40,317 bases of DNA from NCBI GenBank assembly GCA_039177555.1, contig JBCDFV010000039.1, forward strand, positions 1-40,317, read 5' to 3'. Of the stretch, positions 16,203 to 24,055 are shown piece after piece. The notes under the pieces were generated by a model that was not told the origin of the DNA, did no database searches, and saw nothing but the letters and a program-made list of their open reading frames with translations. The stretch is from JANQGH01 sp039177555. GTDB taxonomy: Bacteria > Pseudomonadota > Alphaproteobacteria > DSM-16000 > Inquilinaceae. The first letter of the stretch is position 1; the number at the start of each line of letters is the position of its first letter. Both the position numbers and the translations under genes were made by a program.

Positions 16203-16981
16203 CCGCGCTGGCGGCGGAAGGCGTGAGGCTGGCGCTGGGCGGACGGTCCGTCCTCGACGGCATCGATCTGACCTTCAAGGGACCCGGCCTGATCGGCGTG
16301 ATCGGGCCCAACGGCGCCGGCAAAACCACGCTGCTGCGCTGTCTGGCCGGGCTGGCCAAGCCCGACAGCGGCAATGTCCTCGCCGACGGTCAGGCGATCA
16401 GCAGCTTGCGACCTCAAGAGCGGGCACGCCGCATCGGCTATCTGGCCCAGTCGCCAATCCTGCATTGGCCGCTGACCGTCGGACGTTTGGTGGCGCTTGG
16501 CCGCCTGCCGCACCTCGCACCCTGGGCGCGCCCCGGCACCAATGATCAAGCGGCGATTGACCGGGCGCTGGCGAGCACCGACCTGACCGACTTGGTCGAC
16601 CGCCGCGCCCACACGCTGTCGGGCGGCGAGTTCGCGCGCGCCCTGCTGGCCAGGGTAATCGCCGGGGAACCCGCGACCATCCTGGCGGACGAGCCGACCG
16701 CAGCGCTGGACCCGTTGCATCGGCTGCGCATCCTCGACCTCTTTCGCCAGCTGGTGGACAGCGGCCAGCTGATCGTCATCGTGCTGCACGACCTGACGTT
16801 GGCGCTGAGATTCTGCGATCGCGTGGTTCTGATGAACCAGGGACGGATCGAGGCCGACGGCCCGCCCGGCACGATTGCCGACGACCCGGCACTGTCGCGG
16901 ACATTCGGCGTCACGTTCGCCAGACCGACCTGGCAGGGCCATGATCTGCTGCTGCCCTGGCGACCGGAGGCGCAGCCGTGA
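16199..16981 (+). CDS. btuD: cobalamin ABC transporter ATP-binding protein (BtuD)
   Basis: A 260-aa ABC ATPase. Walker A is GPNGAGKTT at residues 36-44, the Q-loop is YLAQSP (81-86), the signature is LSGGEFARALLAR (140-152), Walker B is TILADEP with the catalytic Glu (160-166), and the switch His is in VLHDLT (195-200). It begins at GTG 16199 within the btuC end and overlaps the GTG of the tonB-like gene by 4 bp. It powers B12 import with BtuC and BtuF. Confidence 0.93.
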   Translation: MTALAAEGVRLALGGRSVLDGIDLTFKGPGLIGVIGPNGAGKTTLLRCLAGLAKPDSGNVLADGQAISSLRPQERARRIGYLAQSPILHWPLTVGRLVALGRLPHLAPWARPGTNDQAAIDRALASTDLTDLVDRRAHTLSGGEFARALLARVIAGEPATILADEPTAALDPLHRLRILDLFRQLVDSGQLIVIVLHDLTLALRFCDRVVLMNQGRIEADGPPGTIADDPALSRTFGVTFARPTWQGHDLLLPWRPEAQP

Positions 16982-17979
16982 GCCCGTCCGACGCTCGGCG
17001 GACGGTTAAACGGCGCGGCCGCACGATACCGCTGGTCGCCGTTGTCGTTTCGCTGGCACTCCACGGGCTCGCCATCGCCTCGATCGTCGGCTGGCCGGAT
17101 GGCCAGGCGCCGGATGCGCCGCCGCAAATCATCGCGGTCGGCATGGTATTTGCCGAGCAGCAAGCCAGCGATCTTTCGGAGGTGGCCGTCAGCCATGAAG
17201 CGAGCCCCTCGCCGCCGACCAATCAGGACAGTGTCGCAACGGTTGAAGAGACCATTGCCGTTGAGGAACCGCCGCCGCTGGCGGAACCGGTCCCTGCTAG
17301 CGAACAGCCTATCGCGGAGCCGGTCCCCATCGAGCAACCCTCGCCCGCGCTTGAGCCGGTTCCGCCCTTCGTCGAGGGAACACAGCTCGCGCTTTCCGAA
17401 CCACGTTCGCAAGAGCCGGAGGATGCGCCGCCAGATCCCTTCGTCTTCTTCGACGAGGGCACGGTCTTGATCGATCGATCGCCCGACGTGGCGCCAGGCC
17501 TGCCCACCCACAGACCTATGACCCCGATCGCTTTCCAGCCCGTCGAGCCCCCAGCCGCAGAGCCACCGGAGCCGCCGGCGCCGGCACCGCCTGCCCCACA
17601 GCCCACGGCGCAGAACCCGCCCGCCACCGCGCCGGGACCGTCCGCAGATCAACCAAGCGATTCACAGCCCGCAACGCCATCGGTGATGGCCGTGCAGCCG
17701 GCGCTCTACACGGGCCCGGGGCTGGCCAATCCGGGGCCCGAGTACCCGCGATCGGCCAGGCGCCGGGGTGACGAAGGCACCGTCGTCCTGCGCGTGACCG
17801 TGTCGGCAACGGGGCTGCCGCAGCAGATCCAGATCCGCAGTTCCAGCGGATTTCAGACGCTGGATCAGGCCGCGATCGAGGCGGTCGAGGGCTGGCGGTT
17901 CATTGCCGCGCGGCGGGGCGACATCGCTGTCGCCGCGACAATCGATGTACCGATCGCCTTTCGCCTCACGGCTGATTGA
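16978..17979 (+). CDS. tonB: energy transducer TonB
   Basis: A 333-aa TonB family protein. A single N-terminal membrane anchor lies at residues ~18-40 (IPLVAVVVSLALHGLAIASI), preceded by basic residues; the SxxxH motif that couples to ExbB/ExbD is visible as SLALH. A long Pro/Glu/Ala-rich periplasmic linker (about 60-240) carries proline repeats. The C-terminal TonB domain has YPRSARRRGDEGTVVLRV, TLDQAAIEAVEGWRF and a final strand. It is the last gene of the B12 operon, overlapping btuD. No exbB/exbD is in the window, so the proton-driven partner must be elsewhere. It is probably dedicated to BtuB. Confidence 0.9.
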   Translation: MSPSDARRTVKRRGRTIPLVAVVVSLALHGLAIASIVGWPDGQAPDAPPQIIAVGMVFAEQQASDLSEVAVSHEASPSPPTNQDSVATVEETIAVEEPPPLAEPVPASEQPIAEPVPIEQPSPALEPVPPFVEGTQLALSEPRSQEPEDAPPDPFVFFDEGTVLIDRSPDVAPGLPTHRPMTPIAFQPVEPPAAEPPEPPAPAPPAPQPTAQNPPATAPGPSADQPSDSQPATPSVMAVQPALYTGPGLANPGPEYPRSARRRGDEGTVVLRVTVSATGLPQQIQIRSSSGFQTLDQAAIEAVEGWRFIAARRGDIAVAATIDVPIAFRLTAD

Positions 17980-17989
17980 GACCCGGGCT

Positions 17990-18664
17990 CTATGATGTGC
18001 GATCGAACATTTCGATCAAATCACGCACCTCGTGAAGGTCGTCGGCGATACGGACGCACAGCCGATGCATTTCTTCGGTCGGGTGCAGGAGGTCGGGGAT
18101 CATGACCGTCATCATGCCGGCCTCGGATGCCGCGCGGACACCGTTATGGGAATCCTCCAGCGCCAGACACCATGTCGGCTCGACGGCCAAGAGGTCGGCG
18201 GCCTTCAAGTAGGGGTCGGGATTGGGCTTGCCGCGCGGATAGTCGCCTTGGGCCACGATCGCATCGAAGCGGCCCACCAGCCCGTGCGACGACAGATGCA
18301 GCCGCACATCGTCATGGCCGGATGACGTGGCGATCGCCCGCGGCGTGCCGACGGCATCCAGGACATCAAGCAGTTCCTCGACACCGGCTTTCAGATACCG
18401 CCGCGCGCGGGTCAACTCGTGAAAGCGCCGCTTCGCATCGTTCCAAAGCGAGTCGAGGTCAAAGTCCGGCTCGAAGAAATCTCGCAGCGCATTTCGCGCC
18501 GCGTCCCCCGGCATGCCGATGGTTTCCATGTAGCGCGTCGGCGGCATGTCGTACCCGCGCGCGGCAACGGCGGTGATCATCGCCTCGCGGTACAACACCT
18601 CCGTATCGACGATCAGCCCGTCCATGTCGAAGATCACGGCCCGGGGCCGGCGCGGCAAGCTCAT
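17990..18664 (-). CDS. HAD-superfamily phosphatase/phosphomutase (subfamily IA)
   Basis: A 224-aa haloacid-dehalogenase-fold hydrolase. Motif I is FDMDGLIVDTE (residues ~11-21), with the nucleophile and acid aspartates. Motif II is the Thr/Ser in IATSSGHDDV, motif III the lysine in GKPNPDPYL, and motif IV the acid pair in LALEDSHNGVRAA. The helical cap lies between motifs I and II, as in beta-phosphoglucomutase-like enzymes and sugar phosphatases. The substrate is unknown. It is the last gene of the five-gene minus-strand run, 38 bp after the deacetylase gene. It is convergent with tonB with a 10-bp gap. Confidence 0.88.
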   Translation of the reverse strand: MSLPRRPRAVIFDMDGLIVDTEVLYREAMITAVAARGYDMPPTRYMETIGMPGDAARNALRDFFEPDFDLDSLWNDAKRRFHELTRARRYLKAGVEELLDVLDAVGTPRAIATSSGHDDVRLHLSSHGLVGRFDAIVAQGDYPRGKPNPDPYLKAADLLAVEPTWCLALEDSHNGVRAASEAGMMTVMIPDLLHPTEEMHRLCVRIADDLHEVRDLIEMFDRTS

Positions 18665-18702
18665 GATCCCCGGCCTCGCTCTGGGAAGAACACGCCCAAC
18701 AT

Positions 18703-19734
18703 CTACTCGTCCCCCGCCACGCCGGTCAGAAAGCTAACAACGTTGGCGCCCAGCGCCTCGACCGCATAGCCGCCTTCCTGCAACACCACGGTGGGCAGGC
18801 CGAGTTGCGCGATCGCGGCCCCCATCTTGGCGAAATCCAACGTCTCTAGCGTGAAGCGGGAAATGGGATCCTCCTTAAACGTGTCGGCGCCGAACGAGAC
18901 GATCAGGATGTCGGGCCGATACCCCTCGATGCGGGCGACCGCCTGATCAAGCGCACCGGCATAGTCAGGCCAAGACGTGCCCCAAGGCAGAGGCAAATTG
19001 AGATTGAAGCCCTTGCCTCTTGCCTCCCCCGCCTCGTCGGCAAATCCCAGAAAGTATGGGTACTCCTGATCCGGATCGGCGTGAATCGACACGAACAGCA
19101 CATCGTCCCGGGCATAGAAGATGTCCTGGGTGCCGTTGCCGTGATGATAGTCGATGTCGAGGACCGCGACACGCTCGGCCCCCTGATCCCGTGCCCATTG
19201 CGCGGCGATGGCGGCATTGTTCAAAAAGCAATAGCCGCACATCAGGTCGGCGGCAGCGTGATGGCCGGGCGGACGGCACACGCCATAGCTGACGCGCTCG
19301 CCCGCCAGCACGGCCCTGGTCGCCGACAGGGCAATGTCGACGCCACCGCATGCGGCGTCCCAACTGCCCGCCGTGATCGGCGTGCCGGCGTCGGCGCTGT
19401 AGTAGCCAAGCTTGCCGTCGATCGATGCGGGCAACCTTTGTCTCAAGCCTCGCATCGGCCAGATCAGCGGCAGCGCGTCCAGGTCCGGGTATTCGCGCCG
19501 CCACTCTTCGTGCGCTGTCCGCAGGAAGTCGAGATAGGCCCCTGTGTGGATCGCCGCGATGGGCTTCTCGCCGAACGTTTCCGGTGCCGCAAGGCTGCCG
19601 ATCGAAGCCGCCTGCAGGGCGGCGAGGATGGTTTCCACGCGCTCCGGCGTTTCGACAGCGACCATCAACTCGCCGCCGCTCAACTCGCGCTGGGGTGCAT
19701 GGCGTCGATGGATGTCTGAATGAAAGATGCGCAT
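18703..19734 (-). CDS. histone deacetylase family protein, acetylpolyamine amidohydrolase-like
   Basis: A 343-aa arginase/deacetylase-fold hydrolase. The active-site segments are clear: CRPPGHHAAADLMCGYCFLN with the paired histidines, VLDIDYHHGNGTQDIFY with the zinc-binding Asp and His, and SFGADTFKEDPIS with the third zinc-binding Asp. The loop HADPDQEYPYFLGFADE is typical of acetylpolyamine amidohydrolases rather than histone-type enzymes, so acetylated putrescine or spermidine is the likely kind of substrate. I chose ATG 19734 (MRIFHSDIH); upstream in-frame residues to 19800 overlap the HD gene and lack family similarity. It lies 17 bp after the HD gene. The polyamine substrate is inferred. 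Confidence 0.88.
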   Translation of the reverse strand: MRIFHSDIHRRHAPQRELSGGELMVAVETPERVETILAALQAASIGSLAAPETFGEKPIAAIHTGAYLDFLRTAHEEWRREYPDLDALPLIWPMRGLRQRLPASIDGKLGYYSADAGTPITAGSWDAACGGVDIALSATRAVLAGERVSYGVCRPPGHHAAADLMCGYCFLNNAAIAAQWARDQGAERVAVLDIDYHHGNGTQDIFYARDDVLFVSIHADPDQEYPYFLGFADEAGEARGKGFNLNLPLPWGTSWPDYAGALDQAVARIEGYRPDILIVSFGADTFKEDPISRFTLETLDFAKMGAAIAQLGLPTVVLQEGGYAVEALGANVVSFLTGVAGDE

Positions 19735-19751
19735 CTGTGTCGGCCGCAAGG

Positions 19752-20396
19752 CTACCGGGTCACGGGCGAGCCGTCGGCGTTGCCGTCCGGCGGTGACCAA
19801 AGATCCTCGACCTCGGCACGATGCATGAGCGCGTCAACCAGCGCCGTGATCGCGGGGTCGACCTCGCAGGCCGGGGCCATGCGCCGTTCTGTCTGGGCGC
19901 GCCTGACACCGTGCTGCCGCCAGCCTTCGCCGTGGCTCGCCACCGACTGGCCCAGCGCCTGCAGGCGATCCACCGCATGGGCAAAGCGCGCCTCGGGCGT
20001 CTCCGCCGCCTCGAACTCGTACCACATCGCCTTCAGATCCTCGCCGATATCGACCGGCAACATCGCGTAAAGGCGGTCGGCGGCGGCCCGCTCGCGCTCC
20101 GCCTGGCCGGCCTGGGCGGCGGCGTCATAGGCGGGCGCATCGCCGGCGTGGATCTCGACCAGGTCATGGATCAGCACCAGTTTCAGCGCATGCGCAAGAT
20201 CGCAATCCAGCCCGATTTCCCCGTGCAGCAAGACAGCATAGAGCGCCATGTGCCAGGTGTGTTCGGCGTCCGTCTCGCGCCGGCTGCCGTCGCCGACGAG
20301 GCCCCACCGTTCGATCATCTTGAAGCGATCGACGAACAGCAGGAAGTCGAGAATCCGGCGCTGACGGTCGGTCAGATTGTCTATAGGGTTTTCCAA
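19752..20396 (-). CDS. HD-domain phosphohydrolase (YfbR/HDDC2-like)
   Basis: A 214-aa metal-dependent phosphohydrolase. The HD motif is visible as His in DAEHTWHMAL and His-Asp in LVLIHDLVEIHAGD, with a further Asp after the long helix near FAHAVDRLQAL. This arrangement matches 5'-deoxynucleotidases of the YfbR/HDDC2 type. The best start is TTG 20396, which follows a GAGAAGG ribosome site and lies 14 bp after the hydrolase gene. A start further upstream at 20498 would overlap that gene by 88 bp. The family predicts dephosphorylation of deoxynucleoside monophosphates; the real substrate is unknown. Confidence 0.85.
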   Translation of the reverse strand: MENPIDNLTDRQRRILDFLLFVDRFKMIERWGLVGDGSRRETDAEHTWHMALYAVLLHGEIGLDCDLAHALKLVLIHDLVEIHAGDAPAYDAAAQAGQAERERAAADRLYAMLPVDIGEDLKAMWYEFEAAETPEARFAHAVDRLQALGQSVASHGEGWRQHGVRRAQTERRMAPACEVDPAITALVDALMHRAEVEDLWSPPDGNADGSPVTR

Positions 20397-20410
20397 GCGA
20401 TGCTGCCTTC

Positions 20411-21490
20411 TCAGACGACCAGGTCGCGCGAACCGAGCGGTTCGAAATAGGACGCGACCATGTCGTCGCTGACATCGTCGAGGGAGGCCGGCTGCCATCG
20501 CGGGGTCTTGTCCTTGTCGACCAGCACCGCCCGAATGCCCTCATAGAAGTCGCGCCCCATCATGCAGGCTTGGCTGAGGCGGTATTCCATGGTCACGATC
20601 CGGTCATAGCTCATCGATCGGCCAAGGCGCAACTGGCGCAAGCTGACCTTCATGCTGGTCGGCGACAGGGTGGCGAGATGGTCGCGGATGCCGCGCGCCC
20701 ATTCCGTGCGCTCACGGTCGAGGGCGGCAAGGATGTCTTCGACACTGTCGTGCACGAAGCAGCGATCGATCTCCGCCTTGTGGTCCAGTACGGCCGGGGC
20801 GCCGGCATCGTCAGTGAAACCGGAGAGCACGGTCTCGGGCGTCCGGGCGCCGGCCCAGTCGCTCGCCGCCAGCGCCTCGACAAGGGCCGGTAACCGATCC
20901 GATGGCACGTAATGGGTCGCATAGCCCAGCGCCAACGCGTCGGCCGCCTTCGCCCGTGCGCCAGTCAGCGCATAGTAGGTGCCAAGCTCGCCCGGACAAC
21001 GCGGCAAAAACCAGCCGCCGCCGACATCGGGGAACAGGCCAATTCCCGTCTCCGGCATGGCGAACAGCATCCGCTCCGTCGCCACCCGGATCGGGCCGTG
21101 GACCGAGAGGCCGACGCCACCGCCCATGGAGATGCCGTCGACCAGGGCGATGAACGGTTTTGGGAAATTGTGGATGGCGTGGTTGAGGAGGTATTCCTGG
21201 CGAAAGAAGTCGGCCGTCAGGCCACGGTCGATCGTGCCATCGGCCTTGGCCGCCAGGCCAGCGTCATAGACCGCGCGGACATCGCCACCGGCGCAAAACG
21301 CTTTCTCGCCCGCGCCCTGGATCACGACGGCACGGACAGCCGGATCGGCCGCCCAGCTTTTGAGCTGGGGCAGCATCACCCGGATCATGGCCAAACTCAG
21401 CGCGTTCAGCGCCTTTGGCCGGTTCAAGGTGATCAAGCCGATGGAGCCGCGTGTTTCGAACAACACGTCACCGGTCATAGGGGCGGTCAT
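20411..21490 (-). CDS. 3-hydroxyisobutyryl-CoA hydrolase (enoyl-CoA hydratase/isomerase fold)
   Basis: A 359-aa crotonase-superfamily enzyme. The crotonase signature is seen as LNRPKALNALSLAMI (residues ~22-36), the oxyanion-hole segment FCAGGDVRAVYD, and ALVDGISMGGGVGLSVHG followed by ATERMLFAMPETGIGLFPDVGG. The length (over 340 aa) and the C-terminal extension with SMSYDRIVTMEYRLSQ and YEGIRAVLVDKD mark it as 3-hydroxyisobutyryl-CoA hydrolase. This enzyme releases free 3-hydroxyisobutyrate in valine breakdown. It lies 22 bp after an isobutyryl-CoA dehydrogenase-like gene, which matches the pathway order. The final dehydrogenase (MmsB-like) is not in the window. Confidence 0.9.
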   Translation of the reverse strand: MTAPMTGDVLFETRGSIGLITLNRPKALNALSLAMIRVMLPQLKSWAADPAVRAVVIQGAGEKAFCAGGDVRAVYDAGLAAKADGTIDRGLTADFFRQEYLLNHAIHNFPKPFIALVDGISMGGGVGLSVHGPIRVATERMLFAMPETGIGLFPDVGGGWFLPRCPGELGTYYALTGARAKAADALALGYATHYVPSDRLPALVEALAASDWAGARTPETVLSGFTDDAGAPAVLDHKAEIDRCFVHDSVEDILAALDRERTEWARGIRDHLATLSPTSMKVSLRQLRLGRSMSYDRIVTMEYRLSQACMMGRDFYEGIRAVLVDKDKTPRWQPASLDDVSDDMVASYFEPLGSRDLVV

Positions 21491-21512
21491 GGGGGCGACA
21501 CTTTCAAGAAAG

Positions 21513-22658
21513 TCAGAGGTTTCCGGTAAGCAGGCGGCGGGCGATGATCACCCGCATGATCTCGTTGGTGCCTTCCAAGATGCGGTGGACCCTTAGGTCG
21601 CGCAAGAAGCGTTCGACCGGATACTCCTTGATATAGCCATAGCCGCCATGAAGCTGCAGCGCCTGGTCGACGATGGAGAAACAGACATCGGTGGCAAAGC
21701 GCTTGGCCATCGCGCAGTGCTGCGTCGCTTCCGGCTGGGCGGTGTCGAGCGCGTGGGCGGCACGCCAGACCATCAGGCGCGCGGCGTCCAGTTCGGTCGC
21801 CATGTCCGCAAGCCGAAACTGCAACGCCTGAAAGTCGGCAATCGGCCGACCGAATTGGTTGCGTTCCCGCATATAGGCACGGGCCTGGTCAAGGCAGGCG
21901 CGCGCGCCGCCCAGCGAGCAGGCGCCGATATTCACACGCCCGCCATCGAGGCCGCGCATGGCGATTTTGAAGCCCTCGCCTTCCGCGCCCAGCAGATTCG
22001 TTGCCGGTACCCGGCAGTTGTCGAACGTCACGGTGGTGGTCGGCTGGCTATTCCAGCCCAGCTTGCGTTCCTTCTTGCCGAAGGTGAGGCCCGGCGTGCC
22101 GTCCTCGACCAGAATGGCCGAGATGCCGTTCGGCCCGGCGCCGCCGGTCCGCGCCATCACGACATAGATGTCGGTTTCCGAACCGCCGGAGATGAAAGCC
22201 TTGGTGCCATTCAGCACAAAATGATCGCCATCGCGGGCGGCGCTGGTGCGCAGCGAGGCGGCATCCGACCCGGAGCCCGGCTCGGTCAGGCAATAGCTGC
22301 CGAGGATGTCCATCGGCATCATGCGCGGCAGATAGTGCCGGCGCTGATCATCGGTGCCGAACGTGTCGATCATCCAGGCGACCATATTGTGGATCGACAG
22401 ATACGCCGCCGTCGACGGGCAGGCAGCCGACAGTTCCTCGAAGATCAGTGCCGCGTCGATACGACCCAATCCGGTGCCGCCATGTTCCTCGGAACAGTAG
22501 ATACCGGCCAGACCCAGCGCGGCGGCCTCGCGCAACGTATCGACGGGAAACGTGCCCCGCTCGTCCCAATCCGCGGCAAAGGGCGCCATGCGCTCCTGCG
22601 CGAAGCTGCGTACGGTCTCCTGAAAGGCGCGTTGATCGTCCGATAGATCGAAATTCAC
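21513..22658 (-). CDS. acyl-CoA dehydrogenase, probably isobutyryl-CoA dehydrogenase
   Basis: A 381-aa FAD-dependent acyl-CoA dehydrogenase. Visible family marks are YCLTEPGSGSDAASLRT (ACAD signature 1), a FAD/substrate loop with GTKAFISGGSETDIYVVMAR, QFGRPIADFQALQFRLADM, and the C-terminal signature with LQLHGGYGYIKEYPVERFLRDLRVHRILEGTNEI. The GTNE glutamate is the likely catalytic base. Its position beside 3-hydroxyisobutyryl-CoA hydrolase suggests isobutyryl-CoA as substrate (valine pathway). The start is GTG 22658; an open upstream stretch to 22853 reads through the palindromic element and is not family-like. It heads a five-gene minus-strand operon. The element ends 12 bp before the GTG. 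Confidence 0.9.
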   Translation of the reverse strand: MNFDLSDDQRAFQETVRSFAQERMAPFAADWDERGTFPVDTLREAAALGLAGIYCSEEHGGTGLGRIDAALIFEELSAACPSTAAYLSIHNMVAWMIDTFGTDDQRRHYLPRMMPMDILGSYCLTEPGSGSDAASLRTSAARDGDHFVLNGTKAFISGGSETDIYVVMARTGGAGPNGISAILVEDGTPGLTFGKKERKLGWNSQPTTTVTFDNCRVPATNLLGAEGEGFKIAMRGLDGGRVNIGACSLGGARACLDQARAYMRERNQFGRPIADFQALQFRLADMATELDAARLMVWRAAHALDTAQPEATQHCAMAKRFATDVCFSIVDQALQLHGGYGYIKEYPVERFLRDLRVHRILEGTNEIMRVIIARRLLTGNL

Positions 22659-22670
22659 TGGCCGGGCCTT

Positions 22671-22702
22671 ATACCAAGGCTCGATGATAATGACCCATGT
22701 GA
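22671..22702 (+). repeat. left terminal inverted repeat, 32 bp
   Basis: Identical at all 32 positions to the reverse complement of 22902-22933. It contains TGATAATGACCCATGTGA at its inner end. The repeat ends sharply at 22702, where the internal hairpin begins. Confidence 0.9.
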
Positions 22703-22901
22703 CCGCGTTGTCTTGTTCGCTGGTCAGGCGCGTGTCGCGCCGTGGTGTGGACACACCACAAGCGGCGCGCAACGCAGCCGGCGGACAAGACAACGCGGCC
22801 TTCAGTGGGGCCAAATCGCCCCACGGCTGCGTTGCGCCGCTTGCCCGATGCACCGCATCGCGCTGCGCGCCGCGCCTTGCCGCGAACCGATTTGGCCGCC
22901 A

Positions 22902-22933
22902 TCACATGGGTCATTATCATCGAGCCTTGGTAT
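22902..22933 (-). repeat. right terminal inverted repeat, 32 bp
   Basis: Reverse complement of the left repeat at every position. Inside it lies a gap of four bases to the internal repeat ending at 22897. Outside it, the sequence TAATCGG continues toward hemB. Confidence 0.9.
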
Positions 22934-23053
22934 TAATCGGTGTTATGCGCCATGGCGTAGTTGATCGGGGTGCGGCACGTCAACAGCGGCAAGCGCTTGG
23001 CCGCCGCCTGAGCGCTGCCTATGCTGCGGGTCTATCTTATCCGCGAGAGACAC

Positions 23054-24055
23054 ATGGCAAACTTCGACGTTCCCGGCCGCTACCCCGCGATGCGGCCACG
23101 GCGCAACAGGGCCGATGATTGGACCCGGCGCCTGGTCAGGGAAACCATGCTGACGACGGACGATCTGATCTGGACCGCGTTCGTCTGCGAAGGCGCCCAG
23201 GTGCGCTCGCCCGTGACGTCGATGCCGGGGGTCGAGCGCTTGAGCGTCGACCTGATGCGCGAGGCAGCCCGCGAGGCACGCGATCTCGGCATTCCCGCGA
23301 TCGCGCTGTTTCCTGAGGTCGACCCCGCGGCCAAGTCGGAGGACGGGGCCGAGGCGCTGAACCCGGACAACCTGATGTGCCGCGCGATCCGCGCGGTGAA
23401 GGACGCCGTACCGGACATCGGCATCATCACGGACGTCGCCTTGGACCCCTACACCACGCACGGGCAGGACGGCTTGCTGGTAAACGGCACAATCCTGAAC
23501 GACGAGACGCTGGATGTGCTGACGGGTCAGGCGCTGAACCAGGCCCGTGCCGGCGCCGATATCATCGCGCCCTCCGACATGATGGACGGGCGCGTAGGCC
23601 GCATTCGCAACGCACTCGATCAGGACGACCATCAACTGGTCCGCATCATGGCCTACGCGGCCAAATACGCCTCGGCGTTATATGGCCCGTTTCGCGAGGC
23701 CGTCGGCTCCGCCGCCGTGCTGTCCGGCGACAAGAAGACCTACCAAATGGACCCGTCCAACTCCGACGAGGCGCTGCGTGAAGTGGCGCTGGATCTGGCG
23801 GAGGGTGCCGACATGGTCATGGTCAAGCCGGGCCTGCCCTATCTCGACATCGTCCGGCGGGTGAAGGACACGTTTGCGGTACCGACCTTCGCCTATCAGG
23901 TCAGCGGCGAGTACGCGATGATCAAGGCCGCTGCGCAGAACGGCTGGCTGGACAACGACAAGGCCATCCTGGAAAGCCTGACGGCGTTCAAGCGCGCCGG
24001 CTGTGACGGCGTCCTCAGCTACGCGGCGGTCGAGGCCGCGCGCTTGCTGGCTTGA
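23054..24055 (+). CDS. hemB: delta-aminolevulinic acid dehydratase (porphobilinogen synthase)
   Basis: A 333-aa enzyme that condenses two aminolevulinates into porphobilinogen, an early step of tetrapyrrole (heme and corrin) synthesis. The two active-site lysines are Lys204 in MAYAAKYASALYGP and Lys258 in MVMVKPGLPYLD, the latter forming the Schiff base. The metal-binding region reads DVALDPYTTHGQDG without the three cysteines of zinc enzymes, so it belongs to the Mg-dependent, Asp-rich type. ATG 23054 (MANFDVPGRY) is preferred over ATG 23021. It overlaps the convergent hydrolase gene by 37 bp at the 3' end. Confidence 0.95.
   Translation: MANFDVPGRYPAMRPRRNRADDWTRRLVRETMLTTDDLIWTAFVCEGAQVRSPVTSMPGVERLSVDLMREAAREARDLGIPAIALFPEVDPAAKSEDGAEALNPDNLMCRAIRAVKDAVPDIGIITDVALDPYTTHGQDGLLVNGTILNDETLDVLTGQALNQARAGADIIAPSDMMDGRVGRIRNALDQDDHQLVRIMAYAAKYASALYGPFREAVGSAAVLSGDKKTYQMDPSNSDEALREVALDLAEGADMVMVKPGLPYLDIVRRVKDTFAVPTFAYQVSGEYAMIKAAAQNGWLDNDKAILESLTAFKRAGCDGVLSYAAVEAARLLA

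Larger units (their letters stand above)
22671..22933. mobile_element. 263-bp palindromic element with perfect 32-bp terminal inverted repeats (MITE-like)
   Basis: The ends are perfect inverted repeats of 32 bp. The left copy is 22671-22702, beginning ATACCAAGGCTCGATG. The right copy is 22902-22933, ending CATCGAGCCTTGGTAT. Internally, 22703-22716 pairs perfectly with 22785-22798 and the match continues with wobble pairs to 22724/22777. 22742-22749 pairs with 22752-22759. 22759-22780 is the inverse of 22824-22843 apart from two extra bases. 22809-22818 pairs with 22888-22897. No transposase or coding frame is present. The dense structure suggests a non-autonomous transposable element or a structured intergenic repeat. 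No unambiguous target-site duplication is visible. Confidence 0.6.
22659..23053. other. 395-bp intergenic region between the acyl-CoA dehydrogenase gene and hemB
   Basis: Two thirds of this divergent intergenic region is the palindromic element (22671-22933). The remaining 120 bp to the hemB start holds no recognisable motif beyond a possible weak promoter. The 12 bp between element and GTG 22658 must contain the ribosome site of the dehydrogenase gene; the best match on the minus strand is AAGG at 22668-22671, straddling the element boundary. Confidence 0.6.

Noticed and set aside
20397..20498. Upstream extension of the HD-domain gene to 20498
   Set aside because: It would overlap the end of the 3-hydroxyisobutyryl-CoA hydrolase gene by 88 bp and is Arg-rich without family similarity; TTG 20396 follows a GAGAAGG ribosome site.
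22659..22853. Upstream extension of the acyl-CoA dehydrogenase frame to ATG 22853
   Set aside because: The extension translates the palindromic element and has no similarity to the family, whose N-terminus matches the segment beginning at GTG 22658.
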